64,000 bases of DNA from Metridium senile (Eukaryota > Cnidaria > Anthozoa > Actiniaria > Metridiidae), in assembly GCA_949775045.1 (NCBI GenBank), contig OX459095.1, positions 31,259,564 through 31,323,563 of the forward strand. Direction: 5' to 3'. Within the stretch, counting starts at the first letter, position 1. The number at the start of each line of letters is the position of its first letter. A model generated the notes under the pieces. It ran no database searches, had not been told where the DNA came from, and saw only the letters and a program-made list of their open reading frames with translations. Positions 24,401 through 35,157 of the stretch are shown here, piece after piece. A program made the translations under genes and the position numbers.

Positions 24401-26755
24401 ACTGAATTCGGCGTTTTTAAGCGTGATTTTGAATAACTTTTTATAGTCAATTCCGATCAACTTGAAGTTTTACATGTGCAAAGTGCACACCAAAAGAAAA
24501 AATTTCTTCTTTTCACTTTTACAATTAAATGTTACGATTTTTGGCGGGAAAATGACGTCACCAATTTTAGTGGGAAATTGAAATAGAGGATTATGCCAAA
24601 TTTTAAAATGCGCATTTGAAAGAAATCATTGAGATACGTTCAAAACCGAAGAGATAACAGTCAAAGTCAAATTTAATCAAAAGATATGATTTTTTGAAGT
24701 TTAGAATTTTTTTCTATTTCACACAAAAATGCAATTTTCAAAAAATTATAACTTTAGATTAAATTTGACTTTGACTATTATCTCTTCGGTTTTGAACGTA
24801 TCTCAATGAGTTCTTTCAAATATGCATTTTAAAATTTTGCATTACCCTCGTTTTAGATTTTCCTCTAAAATTGATGACGTCATTTTCCTGCCAAAAATCG
24901 TAACATTTGTAAAAGTGAAAAGAAGAATTTTTTTCTTTGGGTGTGTACTCTTCACATATAAAATTTGAAGTTGATTGGACTTAACTATAAAAAGTTATTC
25001 AAAATCACGCTTAAAAACCCCGATTTCAGTACACTGTCAGCCCAGCGTGAACAACAATGTTTAAGTTTTAAAAAGAAATTATGGTGCTTAACTTGTTTAT
25101 TTTAGACATATATATTAACTACCTTGTCGAAAGACTGCTGTTGTTGAGCCATCTGTTTCATCCTCATCAACCTTCAAAACGAAATACAAACAGTATTATT
25201 TTTTTTAGTTCTCTGTACTTCTTTAGTTTAATTTACAGTACTTTTATAGTTCTCTCTCATGCCACCAGGGTTTTCCCCAAGTTATTTGGTTTTCTTCCCT
25301 TCGTAAAAATCAACATGTAAGCAGCAATATTTAATGTAGGGGTAGTAAGTGTAAAAGTATGTGTCAAACACTTAAGCATTGCATGGCCACAGCTAGGGAT
25401 ATTCAGTGATGACTATTTATATATCAACATAATACAATGATTTATTTACTTATTATTTAAAGGCAATGGCGCAATATGCACTGCTTGCACTATTTCGCTC
25501 ACTAAAATAAATTGCAAAATCAGTTTTCCTTCCTTTTCAAAGCGCAAACTTGTACTCTTGAATTTCAATAATACTTTAATACTTACAATGCACATAATAC
25601 AATGTACATATGGATACAATCTAATGTGCAGTACGCACATAACTTTATAGATAATAATAGTTTCATCATGATTATTTGAAATATCATCCTTGGCTTATAA
25701 CAAATACACTTGGCCAACTTTTAAAAAAGTATTAATGCAATCATATGAATATTTGGAAGTGTAGTGAAATTGTCTTCACTTTTACATTGAAACATTAATG
25801 ATAAAATACAATAAAAATTATGTAAAATAATTCTCATGTTTTGATAGTCAACTAAAAATTGTTTCCACACAATTTATTAGCAAAAAAGTGTGTTTGCTTA
25901 TGTAGACATTTACATAAACTAGTAAGGATCTAATGAATATAACAAATACAAAAATGAAAGCTCAAACTATATAAATACCATGTCCTGATAAAGATATAAA
26001 GTACATTTTATTTCACTAGAAAGGAGACATTTACCTTCAGTTTTTCTTTAACATTGTGAGCAGTTTCAGCTACAGTAACTGTTGTATCATGTTGAATAGT
26101 TGTCACAAACTCTGCTAGATCATGCTTTACCAGAGAAAGTGTTTCTGCAGACTTAACAGTGCAAGATATAAAATCTATTATTAGAACTGAACTACTCAAG
26201 TAAGGAAATATATTATTTCACTATAGCTCTAATTGATGAAAAGAATTTTCAACAATATGTGTTTCACATATTGAGTATATTTATTATTTTTATATAAATC
26301 AAACAAATTATTAAGGATGTAAACTTTCTATATATTAAATATTTTAAAATAATCATTTCGAAGGCGACACAACATGTCAACACAACAATTAAATGACATT
26401 TATAGGTTGCACAAATTATTTTGTTTTTAACTCTAAAACTTTGTAATACCTCAATAAGAGTATTTTTTTTATACTAAAGAAAATTATCGAGGATAATTTT
26501 CGTAATTGCATGAAATTCAGTGCATGAAATTCAGTACATGAAACAAGCCCTATTCGATAGCCTACCTTAGCTTTGACATTCGCTAATAATTCGGTTCCCC
26601 AAGCTCCCCACCAGCCATCTCCGCCACTATAAACACCACAATACAAAATATCGTTTAAATGAATGCCTCTGGTATCAGTTACGATAAAAACAAGGCTATT
26701 TTGTAGCTGAAATTGAGAAAACAAAGAGCAGCGTTACCTACCTTTCTTCCGCCAT
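15475..26755 (-). CDS. BSDC1: BSD domain-containing protein 1 (13 exons)
   Basis: Minus-strand exons join in phase: 26755-26742, 26626-26566, 26151-26035, 25171-25123, 22969-22848, 22367-22313, 21983-21868, 21380-21312, 20811-20736, 20011-19712, 17315-17031, 16238-16045 and 15501-15475. This gives about 494 residues. The N-terminus MAEE-S-GGDGWWGAWG and the following block SAETLSLVKHDLAEFVTTIQ match the conserved BSDC1 head. Residues about 140-201 are the BSD domain, with the block AVTHALFWTRYFYKMHRFEQ supplying its invariant Phe-Trp and aromatic cluster. Next comes EEKRKAALVERASK, a long acidic/Ser-rich disordered region and the C-terminus DDDWENWE, which mirrors the WEDWE-type end of vertebrate BSDC1. 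The biochemical function is not established. Two equivalent donors end exon 11 (17031 or 17016), adding GRSND if the distal one is used. Confidence 0.9.
15546..15723. repeat. Inverted-repeat element in the BSDC1 3' flank/last intron
   Basis: Arms contain ATCAACCTCAGCCTCG / CGAGGCTGAGGTTGAT. A disrupted relative is in the tetraspan intron around 5465-5917. It lies just upstream of the last BSDC1 coding exon, in the intron. Confidence 0.55.
16550..16795 (-). mobile_element. Full-length tRNA-derived SINE (family A)
   Basis: On the minus strand it begins with a tRNA-like head: A-box region TGGTCACCTAGCAGTGAG, then B box GGTTCGATTCC. The family body follows, with GTTCTCTCTCATG, CCGGTTTTCCTCC and CATGTGAGAAGTG. 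It lies in a BSDC1 intron. A palindrome starting near 16802 (ATAGTCGTCATTTCTCACTG) lies alongside. Confidence 0.65.
17873..18845. mobile_element. Foldback element with about 150-bp arms carrying a small ORF
   Basis: Left arm 17873-18025 (ACTGCGAGCAGTCCCTACTT onward) and right arm about 18670-18845 are inverted copies. Both contain GTAGGGACTGCAGACAACAC and a G-rich/C-rich stretch. The loop holds the short frame at 18210-18386. It lies in the BSDC1 intron between exons 10 and 11. Confidence 0.65.
18210..18386 (+). pseudogene. Captured cysteine-rich ORF inside a foldback element
   Basis: Encodes 58 residues starting METPKKKVPNKRGRKAS, then DFCRVCSCSFKNFYG and TTISTENNLTF. A basic stretch followed by CxxCxCxFK and STENL is a pattern I associate with a repeated, uncharacterised N-terminal motif in cnidarian proteomes. 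The frame ends at a stop, but a one-base shift continues with GRSGVGNLPLIF, suggesting a decayed longer sequence. Its position between inverted arms suggests transposon capture. Confidence 0.4.
18998..19431. mobile_element. MITE with iterated ACTTGTCTCGC motifs
   Basis: Inverted ends GCTACGGTAATACGAGCAAC / GTTGCTCGTATTACCGTAGC, flanked by TAAA (left) and TTAA (right). ACTTGTCTCGC or its complement GCGAGACAAGT occurs about six times inside, with AACATCGCT-like phrases. The architecture and flanks parallel the element at 3906-4353. Open frames here are repeat artefacts. Confidence 0.7.
19436..19665 (+). mobile_element. tRNA-derived SINE (family C)
   Basis: Head has TTGGTTAGTGCGCGGCTTTC and B box GAGTTCGATCCCC. 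The body continues with GTAGCTTTGAGTAGCTTTAA and AGCTGAAGGAACTACCGACG, ending in a T-rich tail. A second, diverged copy is at about 33205-33450. Confidence 0.65.
20075..20250. mobile_element. Hairpin MITE in a BSDC1 intron
   Basis: Ends TATAATTGTCAATGAAATAA and the inverted TTTTCATTGATAATTATATA. The centre is a perfect palindrome, TGAAAATAACAGGTTATTTTCA. Confidence 0.5.
20580..20715. mobile_element. Short MITE in a BSDC1 intron
   Basis: Terminal inverted repeats AGCAGATTTCGTATGACT / AGTCATACGAAATCTGCT. The interior carries GC-rich repeated phrases GGCACGGCA. Confidence 0.65.
20864..20929. mobile_element. 66-bp hairpin insertion with 8-bp target duplication (hAT-like)
   Basis: Starts TAGCCTGCGTCACATCCGGA and ends in the inverted copy, with almost no loop. 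It is flanked by ACGTTATC at 20856-20863 and 20930-20937. An 8-bp duplication with TAG..CTA ends fits hAT-type transposition. It interrupts a longer dispersed repeat (TTATCTAGCACCGCTGAC, GACAAAAGGCGCATTTACAC) that also forms the inverted ends of the element at about 49570-50205. Confidence 0.75.
21413..21684. mobile_element. CCGTGAAA-family MITE with internal tandem duplication
   Basis: Ends AGAGTGGTTTTCAT / ATGAAAACCACTCT. Inside, a segment of about 110 bp beginning AAGTGTATTAGTTAAAGTGT is present twice in direct orientation, separated by CACGGGTTAGAG..AACCCGTGAAA. Confidence 0.6.
21748..21830. mobile_element. Short inverted-repeat element
   Basis: Arms TAGCCTTGTCACG / CGTGACAAGGCTA extend outward to TTTCCCCGGC and GGGGGAGA-type ends. 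Non-coding, in the BSDC1 intron just downstream of exon 7. Confidence 0.5.
23145..23558. mobile_element. MITE with CAATTGGC ends in a BSDC1 intron
   Basis: Inverted ends CAATTGGCTTTTTCTAAAAT and ..GGAAAAGGCCAATTG. The arms run through GGACTGGGTACTAGTTT and TAATTAATGTAATTA. A single end of the same family is at about 40431-40495 in the first lipoxygenase introns. Confidence 0.65.
24382..25049. repeat. Near-perfect 668-bp palindrome in a BSDC1 intron
   Basis: Left arm 24382-24678 starts CACGCTGGGCTGGCAGTGTA. Right arm about 24758-25049 is its inverted copy ending TACACTGTCAGCCCAGCGTG. The loop is only about 80 bp. It sits in the intron after the fourth coding exon, with the right arm ending 74 bp from the exon. 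Confidence 0.75.
25250..25440 (+). mobile_element. 5'-truncated SINE (family A)
   Basis: Contains GTTCTCTCTCATGCCACCAG, TCAACATGTAAGCAGC and TTTAATGTAGGGGTAGTAAG, diverged from the copy at 42105-42412. In the BSDC1 intron upstream of its fourth exon. Confidence 0.55.
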
Positions 26756-29007
26756 TTTGAAATGATGATGTTTATATTGATGACGCCAGTGACAAAAATA
26801 GTCCTAACTGGGGAGGGGATAGTAGTGTCACTGTGTCAGCTTCTAATTTTACACATTTTGGTTAAAATGATCAATTATGTCAATGTACTTATGAAGACCT
26901 TCAATCTAGAATATTAAAAATACTTTGATGTGAGTCATACGTAATCCTGACTATTTTTTGATATAATTTTCCTCCTGCCACTCCTCCCCTGTTAAATATG
27001 CTTGGAAACTTTTCAAACTCATCCCCATGCTTTCCGTGCCAAAACGAACAGACCAGAAGGGGACTGAGTAATTTCACTCTGATTTCGTTTTACATTGAAT
27101 CACATGACTTCTTTCGATCAAACACTATTTGGGGGGAAGGGTAGGGTGTTGTTTGTTTTCACATATATTTATATATTTGCCATACGGGTATGTGTACAGG
27201 TATCCCAGGCTCACTGTTAATGTGTGTTGATTTACTAAAGGATATATGGGTGTTCTTGTTGATCTCTAGAATCCTCTGAGTTAATTTCAGCCGATTTCGT
27301 TCAAAATAGATTATTTTCTCCCTGCCTTAGTGCCTTAGTGCTGTCAACACTAACAGTGAGCTTGGGCTACCTGTGGTATGTGCTGCTGGATAAAGCACAG
27401 GCAGCCCAATAATTCTATATGAGGGTTTTTCAAACGGTAAATAGAATTATTTTTTTAACGCGCAACACATTGAAATATTGTTGTAGACTGATGGTTATGA
27501 AAATATATTGAAGTAATGACTAGAACAGTGACTGGTAATAAAATGAAATTTGTAAAACCGTACAAAATATTGACTTAAACTTTACTGACGTTTCGAGCTT
27601 TTTCGTCGGAGTAAAAGGAAGGGCTATAGCTCGAAACGTCAGTAATTTACGGTGTTACAAATTTCATTATATTACCTATCATTTATATCAAACACCGACG
27701 CAGCCTATACTAGTTTCAGTACTAGCTAGTTTTCCTTTATACTAAACAGTGACTGTTTATTGTGCTCAGCCGTAAACAATACTAGTAAAAACGACCTCTC
27801 AGGATGATGATTACTACATAAGGGGTCTGTGATCTCTTTTAAAAATTTAAAAGATCTGTTGTTACGTACCGGATTCACATTTCTATATCACTGTTTCTCC
27901 TAAACAGAGTTGTCGTTCGTGCGATCGTACATATTTGTTACTGAATAGAATTCTCTCATATATACAACTGTACATTGTACAGTGCTTTAAAAATGAAAAC
28001 ACTATTTGTTCACTTGACTTTTAAGATGACAGTCGAACTGTCGAAAACATGTGAGTGAAACTAAAAAATGTCGTCATTATATTTCTCTCAAATTCATTAA
28101 ATTTCAATACAAAGGAGTTCACAAATATTTGAATATAAGGCTAAAAAAAACCTTGTACTTAATCTCTATTTTGGCTAAAACAAGAATGAACATCTACAAA
28201 AAAAAAAATGATATGCTTTTGTTCAACAAGGATGTTCTTTTTTAATTGACCTGCTTCACCCATGCACAGCTGGGTCTTTTAGAGTTGCAATAAGTTGACA
28301 AATATAAATGCGAGTATAAACAATTTTCGATCAAACACAAAGATTTCGTGGTGCTCGAACTGGTTTAGTCACTATCAATAGTGAGTAAAGGCACACGGTA
28401 CAAGGACATTTGCAGTACTGGAATTCTAAATAACATTTGAAGGTAAATTTGTTGGTTCATGATTACAGTATTATTTATGAATTGAAAACAAATGGAGTGT
28501 CAATGATAGCGTTAAAACCCTTGACATTAGATAGATAGCAAATCATTTCATATGAATTTTAAACAAAACGTTTATTTGAGATCCACCATTTTGTAATTCA
28601 CAGGCTGAAGTTGAATCTTACTAATATAGAATGTAGTGTGGGGTATGTGTGAGAGACAGCAGGCCATGCTGTAAAACATTATAGCCTGATTTAACAAATA
28701 CAGCTGGTTAGGGACCGGTCATTATTTATGTGGGGGGGTGGGGGGGAGAAATCATAGGGGGGGCCATGCTTATATTTTTCAATGACAGGGGGTGGGTTGG
28801 AATTAAATTTCACTGAGTTGTGGGTGGGCCATTTCTCTTTTGTAAAGAACATACATGAATGTATAAAGTAAGTTGTGTGTTATCAAAATTGGATAAAAAA
28901 CGTGTTTCCATGCAAACCTAGTATATTAATTGCCATGTAGTATGTATAAAAAGCAACATTAATTTTTTTTAGTTTCTATCAGTTTAACAAAGCAAACAGT
29001 AATATTT
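26756..29007. other. BSDC1 5' flank, no gene seen
   Basis: The promoter of BSDC1 should be here, but no TATA element is convincing. It contains inverted repeats at about 27195-27385 (CAGGCTCACTGTTAATG / ACTAACAGTGAGC) and 27536-27676 (GGTAATA.. with CTCGAAACGTCAGT at both sides of the centre). A G-rich run is at about 28731-28747. Confidence 0.4.
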
Positions 29008-29187
29008 CTACAACATTTGAAGTCTTTCAAAAGTATTGTCAATAAGTTCATATGCATCCAGAGCAAATAGTCCTTGATTCTTCATTATTTCTAAATGTTT
29101 AATGGCACTTCTCTTATTAACCTTTGCAAGGTTATCTTTACTTAGTTCCTCTTCGCAAAGTGCATGTGCACGTAATCGTGTAGCCTT
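29008..29187 (-). CDS. Possible terminal coding exon, unknown protein
   Basis: The minus strand has a good acceptor (TCTGTTTCCCAG) followed by 59 codons. These start KATRLRAHALCEEELSKDN, continue KRSAIKHLEIMKNQG, and end FERLQML with TAG at 29008. Composition looks like a genuine helical protein tail. I could not find upstream exons with matching phase between 29.2 and 34.5 kb, and I do not recognise the family. It may be the last exon of a gene with distant exons, or an exon relic. Confidence 0.3.
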   Translation of the reverse strand, partial: KATRLRAHALCEEELSKDNLAKVNKRSAIKHLEIMKNQGLFALDAYELIDNTFERLQML

Positions 29188-30179
29188 CTGGGAAACAGAG
29201 ATTTTCAACAGTGAAACTGTCTAGGGTAATGCCCTTAATCAATTTGAAGACAGCTGCCTGAAGGGGGGAGGGGTCTTTTTGCAGGATATTTTTTTCCCAT
29301 TCTACGAATGAGAACTTGAACGAATGTTTTTTGTCATTGTTTCTGTGCATGATTTTTCTTTTTTTCTTTAATGCTGTGCTCAAATTATTTTTTGGGTTGT
29401 TATAATTGCCCAACCCCCTATGAAGATCCACTGCTGATGATGTTTTCAGTAAAGAGAGAGAACAAAGATTAATTGCATGTGTAAATGGATTTCCTTTTAT
29501 CTTTTAATCTATAGTTGCATGGGATTCGGAAAACATGGCGCGCGTCTTCATGATCAGCGGGAGCTGAATGTGTTTAGTGAACTGTTTCCTTGTTAGCCTC
29601 GTTGTGGTGTTTTTCAAACTTTGAAATTATCATAACTCCTCAATAATTTGATATTTTTGTCTCAAACGTTTTACCTTTGTTGACGTCATTCTAATCTATA
29701 ATTTTAATTTGATGTAGTTTTCAAATAAAATAGAAATTTAACACAAATTAAGATAATGAAGTGGCAGCCATATTGGCTTTCAGTCTATAAAAATAAATAA
29801 AGGCATGTTTTCGAATATTAAATATTGCTTATACCTCTGCGAGAAATATAATATAAAATTTTAGAGCCCTTTTCTGCCCATTTAGGCTTTTTGCGTTGTC
29901 TTGGAAACGAAGGTTTCATGCAAATTGGGTCCTGACTAGGGGTCTGTTTATATGGAAGCGAGTTAACTCGCTTCTATAAAAACAGCCCCCCAAGGTGTGC
30001 ATGTTTAATAATAACTGATCGATTCAATATCATTACCACGCATGATCATCTTGAAATGTAGCCCAATATTATTATCATTACAATCTTCTAGAACATCTTA
30101 TTGATTACATCATTCTATGGGACTTGTATAGCAAATTGCTAACCAACAAATTGGAATATATATATTACTGGGGATGCGC
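29188..30179. other. Non-coding stretch
   Basis: The open frame 29138-29431 on the minus strand reads through the acceptor of the candidate exon and is probably intronic. No other structure was recognised. Confidence 0.3.
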
Positions 30180-31531
30180 AGTTCGGTTACTTGCCAGATT
30201 TGGCAATATGTGTCACGTGACAAAATGGCGTCCCCAAATAATCATCAGGGTTTCTTGTTGTCATGGATTTTTTGTAGTAAAATCACAGGCAGCCCAAGCT
30301 CTGAATTACGTCATTGAATATGCGTGTATATTGGTGAATAAAGACTCGAATTACAACAAGTTCAGTGTCTTCACTTTATTCTTCAGTATGTTCACTTCAT
30401 AATTTGAATAAAATACAAACTTTGTGGCATGCTGTTCTATGAATGTTATATTGTCTATGTGTGTCGTTTTTTACGCGAAAAACGACTGATTTAGGGGTGA
30501 AATTGAAGTTTTAGTTTGACCTACCTCACCACTTACTAATAATCGGCTCGACTAGATCAAAAGTATTTGAGTTTTCCTTTTTAACAGTATAATTTTTGTG
30601 TTGGCGCACAGCGAAAAAGTGATGGTGCATTTACAATGAAACGGCACACTGCAGTGAAACAGCATGGGCGCCATTTTACATCTCAGCAGTGGAGGCTCGT
30701 ACGAAGAAGTATCTGGACAACGATCGTAGGGTTTGTTGTAACTACTTTGGGCGAAGGGTCAAAAGCATAAGAAACGTTTCGAAATTATCATTCAAATAGG
30801 AGGCGTTACAGCTTTGGAAGGAATGTTTCAGTATCGAACGAGAAGATGTGTTCACGCGAACCCGTGCCGGCCGGAGGTATGTCTGATCGCGCGAGTTGAC
30901 AAAGATCCGACCTCGCATCAATTTGACGCAACATTCAAGAGTTAAGTAGAGACAAAGCCTTTGATTTTGTATCTTAAATGTGTATCTGGTTATCATAAAC
31001 ATTGTAAAAGTGATTCGTTGCTTATTTAATAGCATATTATTTCGGATGTTATGCCCCCTACCACGACAAGGTCACCACGCGTACCCAGTAAACCAGCAAT
31101 GGAACTACAGCCAAGAAGTAGGTAGGGGCTATCATCCCATTTGAAAGGGTTATTCCTTTGTAATAAGTGTATGTACGTGGCTTCTATTGCGATCAATAAA
31201 ATAGAAGATACCACTCGCCAACATTGAGTTTGTTAGCGTTATTAATCACTTGATCATTTGAATGATAAAGGGTAATAAATACATAAACTTTTACAGATCG
31301 ATTTGTATGAGTACTAAGTATCTAATATTCATAGAAATAAACATATATTTTTTAAAAGCGTTTGTGGCTATTCTTTGTAAGTCGTTTAATTTAGGTTCTT
31401 ATTATTGATCGCTCACACATTTCAACATCTTTTGGTTGTTATGCTATTTTATACTGTTCCGGTGAAATCTCGAACGTGATTGGACAAAAGCAATGTCCAA
31501 AATATTGCCAAATCTGGCAAGTAACCGAACT
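30180..31531. mobile_element. 1.35-kb element with 30-bp inverted ends
   Basis: Ends are AGTTCGGTTACTTGCCAGAT..ATAT and their inverted copy ATATTGCCAAATCTGGCAAG..AACT. Within each end, TTGCCAGATTTGGCAA is itself palindromic. Inside are short open frames only, so it is a non-autonomous or decayed DNA transposon. Confidence 0.65.
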
Positions 31532-33204
31532 GGGTGCGGACGACACACAATACTATTTCATTATATGGAAAAACTAATGATCAAGCACAATAATTATTTG
31601 TGTAAAATTATAAATTTCTAGATAAATCTAATATTACTGCATGCATGGTGTATTTCAACTATAAATAGCCAGTGCTGGATATTGACAAACATTTGCACGT
31701 GGATCATGCAATGTCTTGGTTTGTCACTCTCATATATTTCCTATACGAGTATATGCGCCGCTGGATAAGCTATGGTTTCTTGCCGTGCGGCCTTTGATAG
31801 GCTAGCTAGGGTATGCCGCATTTCCCCCCTAAATTGTCTTTAAGGTTCTATAATTTTCACAATTAACTGAGTAGTTTTTGAATGGAAACTAGCGAGTAAC
31901 CTAGTATATGAGTAGTGTGTCTTAATTAAATAGATATCATGATTGCGATTTAGCCCAGTCAGTACCAAGTGAAAATAGAAGAAAGCAATTCGCACTCCCT
32001 CTCCTCGGGGGGTTAAATATTGGTATACCGGTATATGCAACTTGATAGGGTGTGGTGTAACAGCGTATATGCATTTAACCCCGGCTAAAATTGTCTTCAA
32101 CAGGATCTTAATTATTATTAAGGCTTCTTGTTTTTGTATCCGGTCTTGGATAGGGCACTGATTTTTAAAATAGGGTCTACTTTTAATTTTTCTTGGGTAA
32201 ATAGGGCACGTATACGGAATCTTTGAGTGCATATCCTACATAGGGTCAGGGTTTTAGACTTCTGGCGCCATATCTATATCAAAAACCACCATTATCTTCA
32301 AAATTAGGCCAATATTCATATTATTATTATTATCATCTTCAAAAACATGTTATTGATGCTATTACTGTTAGTTCGGACACTAGCACAGTACGCAACAGCA
32401 AATTGGACTCCGAGGTAAATATATAATAATAATAATAATATAATAGTCTGACAATAATAATAATATTTATTTATACACGATTGTTTGTATACAGCATGGC
32501 TGCAGATGTGGTCGTGTATATATAACCACTTTACAGTCTTATTTCGTTAGAAGGAAAAACTTTTAGATTTTAATGTTTATTTGTTTAAAAAATATTATAC
32601 ACATGCATCTAACATTTAGTTTTTGTGCTGTTTTCATGCATTTCCTTCTCTTTCGCAATTAAAACAGCATTTCTAAGTCAGAATTAGAACGTAACTTTTT
32701 CATGTCACGCAAAAATGACGAATTTATTTCAATACATGCAACTTTTAAGTTGTTAAAACAATTTAAATTTTAATAATAGAGCGAAAACACTAAAACCATG
32801 AAATAAAAACAAAATAGTTACTAACGTTAACTAAAAGTTTCTATTTAGTGACTATTTAGTCAGTATCACTCAATTCAACCAGAAACATCAAATACAAAAG
32901 GAAACAATACCTCATTACAACTTTACTTGTCTTTTATAGTAACTAATAGTCGCTAAATAAGAACTATTACACACTAACAATGTGATTTTGTTTCAAGGGT
33001 ATAGTGTTAGCGCTCTAATGATATGATTCGATAATAATTTGTTGTTTACATAATGCGCACATTATACATATGTATATCAACGATCTAATGCACTTTGCAT
33101 GTTTCGTTTAGTTAAATAAGATTTCATGACAATCACATGCATGTTTTTCTATTTGTTCTCCTTCGTTGACATTTTTTAATGATTTCTTGTACTTGTAACG
33201 ACGA
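31532..33204. other. Non-coding stretch with one MITE
   Basis: Contains a short (TAA)n run near 32425 and the CCGTGAAA-family element at 32778-33017. The open frame at 31840-32232 on the minus strand is not supported by splice or family evidence. Confidence 0.35.
32778..33017. mobile_element. MITE of the CCGTGAAA family
   Basis: Ends TAGAGCGAAAACACTAAAAC and the inverted TATAGTGTTAGCGCTCTA. The interior has CTATTTAGTGACTATTTAGT. The closest relative is at 46958-47196 in a lipoxygenase intron. Confidence 0.6.
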
Positions 33205-33450
33205 GGTTCTTGAAATTTTATTACCGAATTTCCGGTCCCCAGTGGCCTCACACTTGTTTAGCTAACTTCTGTCCTGATTCTTGGTATAGTTTTGAGTAGT
33301 TTTAAGTACTCTCAAAACGGAACATTGATGGAGAGAGGAAGGGAAAAGAGCTCACCGTAGTCTTCGTGGGAGATCATGCAGCTTATAATTAGTTCTAGCT
33401 GAAGGAACTAGAACGCTAAATATAAGTACGTTTTTCTTTTTTTCGACGAA
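33205..33450 (+). mobile_element. tRNA-derived SINE (family C), diverged
   Basis: Shares CCCCAGTGGCC, GTTTTGAGTAGTTTTAAG, GATGGAGAGAGG and GCTGAAGGAACTAGAACGC with the copy at 19436-19665. The tRNA head is mostly lost. Confidence 0.55.
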
Positions 33451-33542
33451 GTGTTTCCAAAAGCAAATTAAAGTATATACAAGATCTATCTCATGGTCTT
33501 TCGAAATATGAATGAAACATTCTTTTACGTGGACTTTATATC

Positions 33543-33755
33543 ACAGTGCGAATCAAAAAACCGTGGGCACCCAGACATATCTTAGAAATCGTTTCTTGTT
33601 CGTTGAACAACTCACAAACAACTCTAACTACAAAAGGTTTATCATACTAACTACACATCAGTCAAACTTCTTGCGTTGATATAGTTGTTTCTGAGTTGTT
33701 CAACGAATAATAAACGATTTCTAGGTGCCCACGGTTTTGGGATTCGCACTGTAAC
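33543..33755. mobile_element. MITE with CACAGTGCGAATC ends
   Basis: Inverted ends CACAGTGCGAATCAAAAAAC and GTTTTGGGATTCGCACTGT. The arms continue through CCGTGGGCACC and AAACGATTTCTA. The terminal CAGTGCG resembles Tc1/mariner ends, but a clean TA duplication is not visible. Confidence 0.6.
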
Positions 33756-33818
33756 ATACAGGTACTACTAGTTTTGTGTGAAAACTTCGATACTAAAAAG
33801 CTTGTTTTCTCAATACAG

Positions 33819-33977
33819 TAATAGCCCGCGTATAAGAACCTGAATTTTTCAATTTAGCCGAAATAAGTTCTTATAAGTTTCTTATATAAATGGTATTTAA
33901 ACCTTAATAGGTTCTTATGTGGAGGGTGCTTAAATTGAAAATTTTAGCCTAACAGGTTCTTAAACGCGGGCTATTAC
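33819..33977. mobile_element. MITE with AATAGCCCGCG ends
   Basis: Inverted ends AATAGCCCGCGTATAAGAAC / GTTCTTAAACGCGGGCTATT. The interior is built of repeated TTCTTATA/AACCT phrases. Confidence 0.65.
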
Positions 33978-34649
33978 TATTACTATTACTGTTCAAACTT
34001 CGTCAACTTTCGCCAATACGTTTTTGTGTAAAAATGAGACTGTTTTGCTGTCTAACCGTTATGAAACGAGACCCTGATTGCAGGGTTGACCTGTGGCCTG
34101 CAGTTATTTTTAGCATTAGAAAGCAAAAGTGAGAATGTGCCATGCCGCAAACATTTTCACATTATCTAGAGAACACACGAATGGCGATCTCAGAGTTTAA
34201 GATCTTCTCGTCATTAAAATGTAACCTACCAAAAATCTGAACAATCTGACGAGTAAAGAATGCTAGATTCCCGTTGTAATGGTACATATTTCGGTCGAAA
34301 TAGTCCATATTATCATCGGTATTTCACAGCTTTACCGTAATAGCGACACTCGAAATTACATGTGATTGGTGAAAGGCATGATGGGAGCACAGGAAGCCCA
34401 CAGCCCATCATTAGAAGAGATTACTGCTGGCACATTGATCAAGGGCTTGCCTAAAACGTGACATTGAAGTAGTGAAAAAACTCGCAGCATTTTAAGAGCT
34501 GTGGGCCGCTACCGCTGCATGGCCACAGGTAATAATTGTTTTTGTATATTAGTACTTTTCTTTTTTTAATTCGATACATGTACATATGAACAAGCTAAGT
34601 CAGACTATGTTTGCTATTTTCAATTGATAGGCCACCGACTTCATGTTTA

Positions 34650-34941
34650 CACCTAATTCAAAAACGGTTGTCGGGGCGAACGGCGATTGGCGATTGGTGA
34701 TTGGCGATTGCACGACCGAAAGGAACTATGAGTAATACGAATTCCTTCTTATTCGTTTCTAAATTACCCAAACAATGCCTCCACAGTTCAGCAAAACCTT
34801 CAAGACACCCATCTAAGATCATCGGTAAACGGTGTTTGGGTAATTTAGAATGGAATAAGAAGAAATTCGTATTACCCACAGTTCCATTTGGTCGTGCAAT
34901 CGCCAATCACCAATCGCCGTTCGCCCCGTCAACCTTTTGTG
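34650..34941. mobile_element. MITE, CACCTA/GTTGTC termini, family III (diverged copy)
   Basis: Left end CACCTAATTCAAAAACGGTT then GTCGGGG keeps the CACCTA-N11-GTTGTC layout. The right end is degenerate. Long arms include CGATTGGCGATTGGTGATTG, CGTATTACCCACAG-type and TTTGGGTAATTTAGAA phrases. Confidence 0.65.
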
Positions 34942-35157
34942 TATGTTGCATGAGCGCTATAGACCGATAAGTCCAGTGTACAATCAAATATACACAGTAT
35001 TATTAAAAGCCTTCTCGCATTCCTCTTTATTATGCACAATCACGTTTTTATTAGTAAAAAAAGCCTGTTCATTTCATTAGCTTACTGTTAGCTTACTATT
35101 AAAACAATACTATATAGCTACAAGAAATAACGTGCTGTATGCAGTTATACGCATGGG

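Noticed and set aside
34183..34530. Possible plus-strand first exons (ATGGCGATCTCAGAG at 34183; ATGGCCACAG|GTAATA at 34515)
   Set aside because: Start and donor contexts look tempting, but no downstream exon with compatible phase was found and the lipoxygenase already has its own start.
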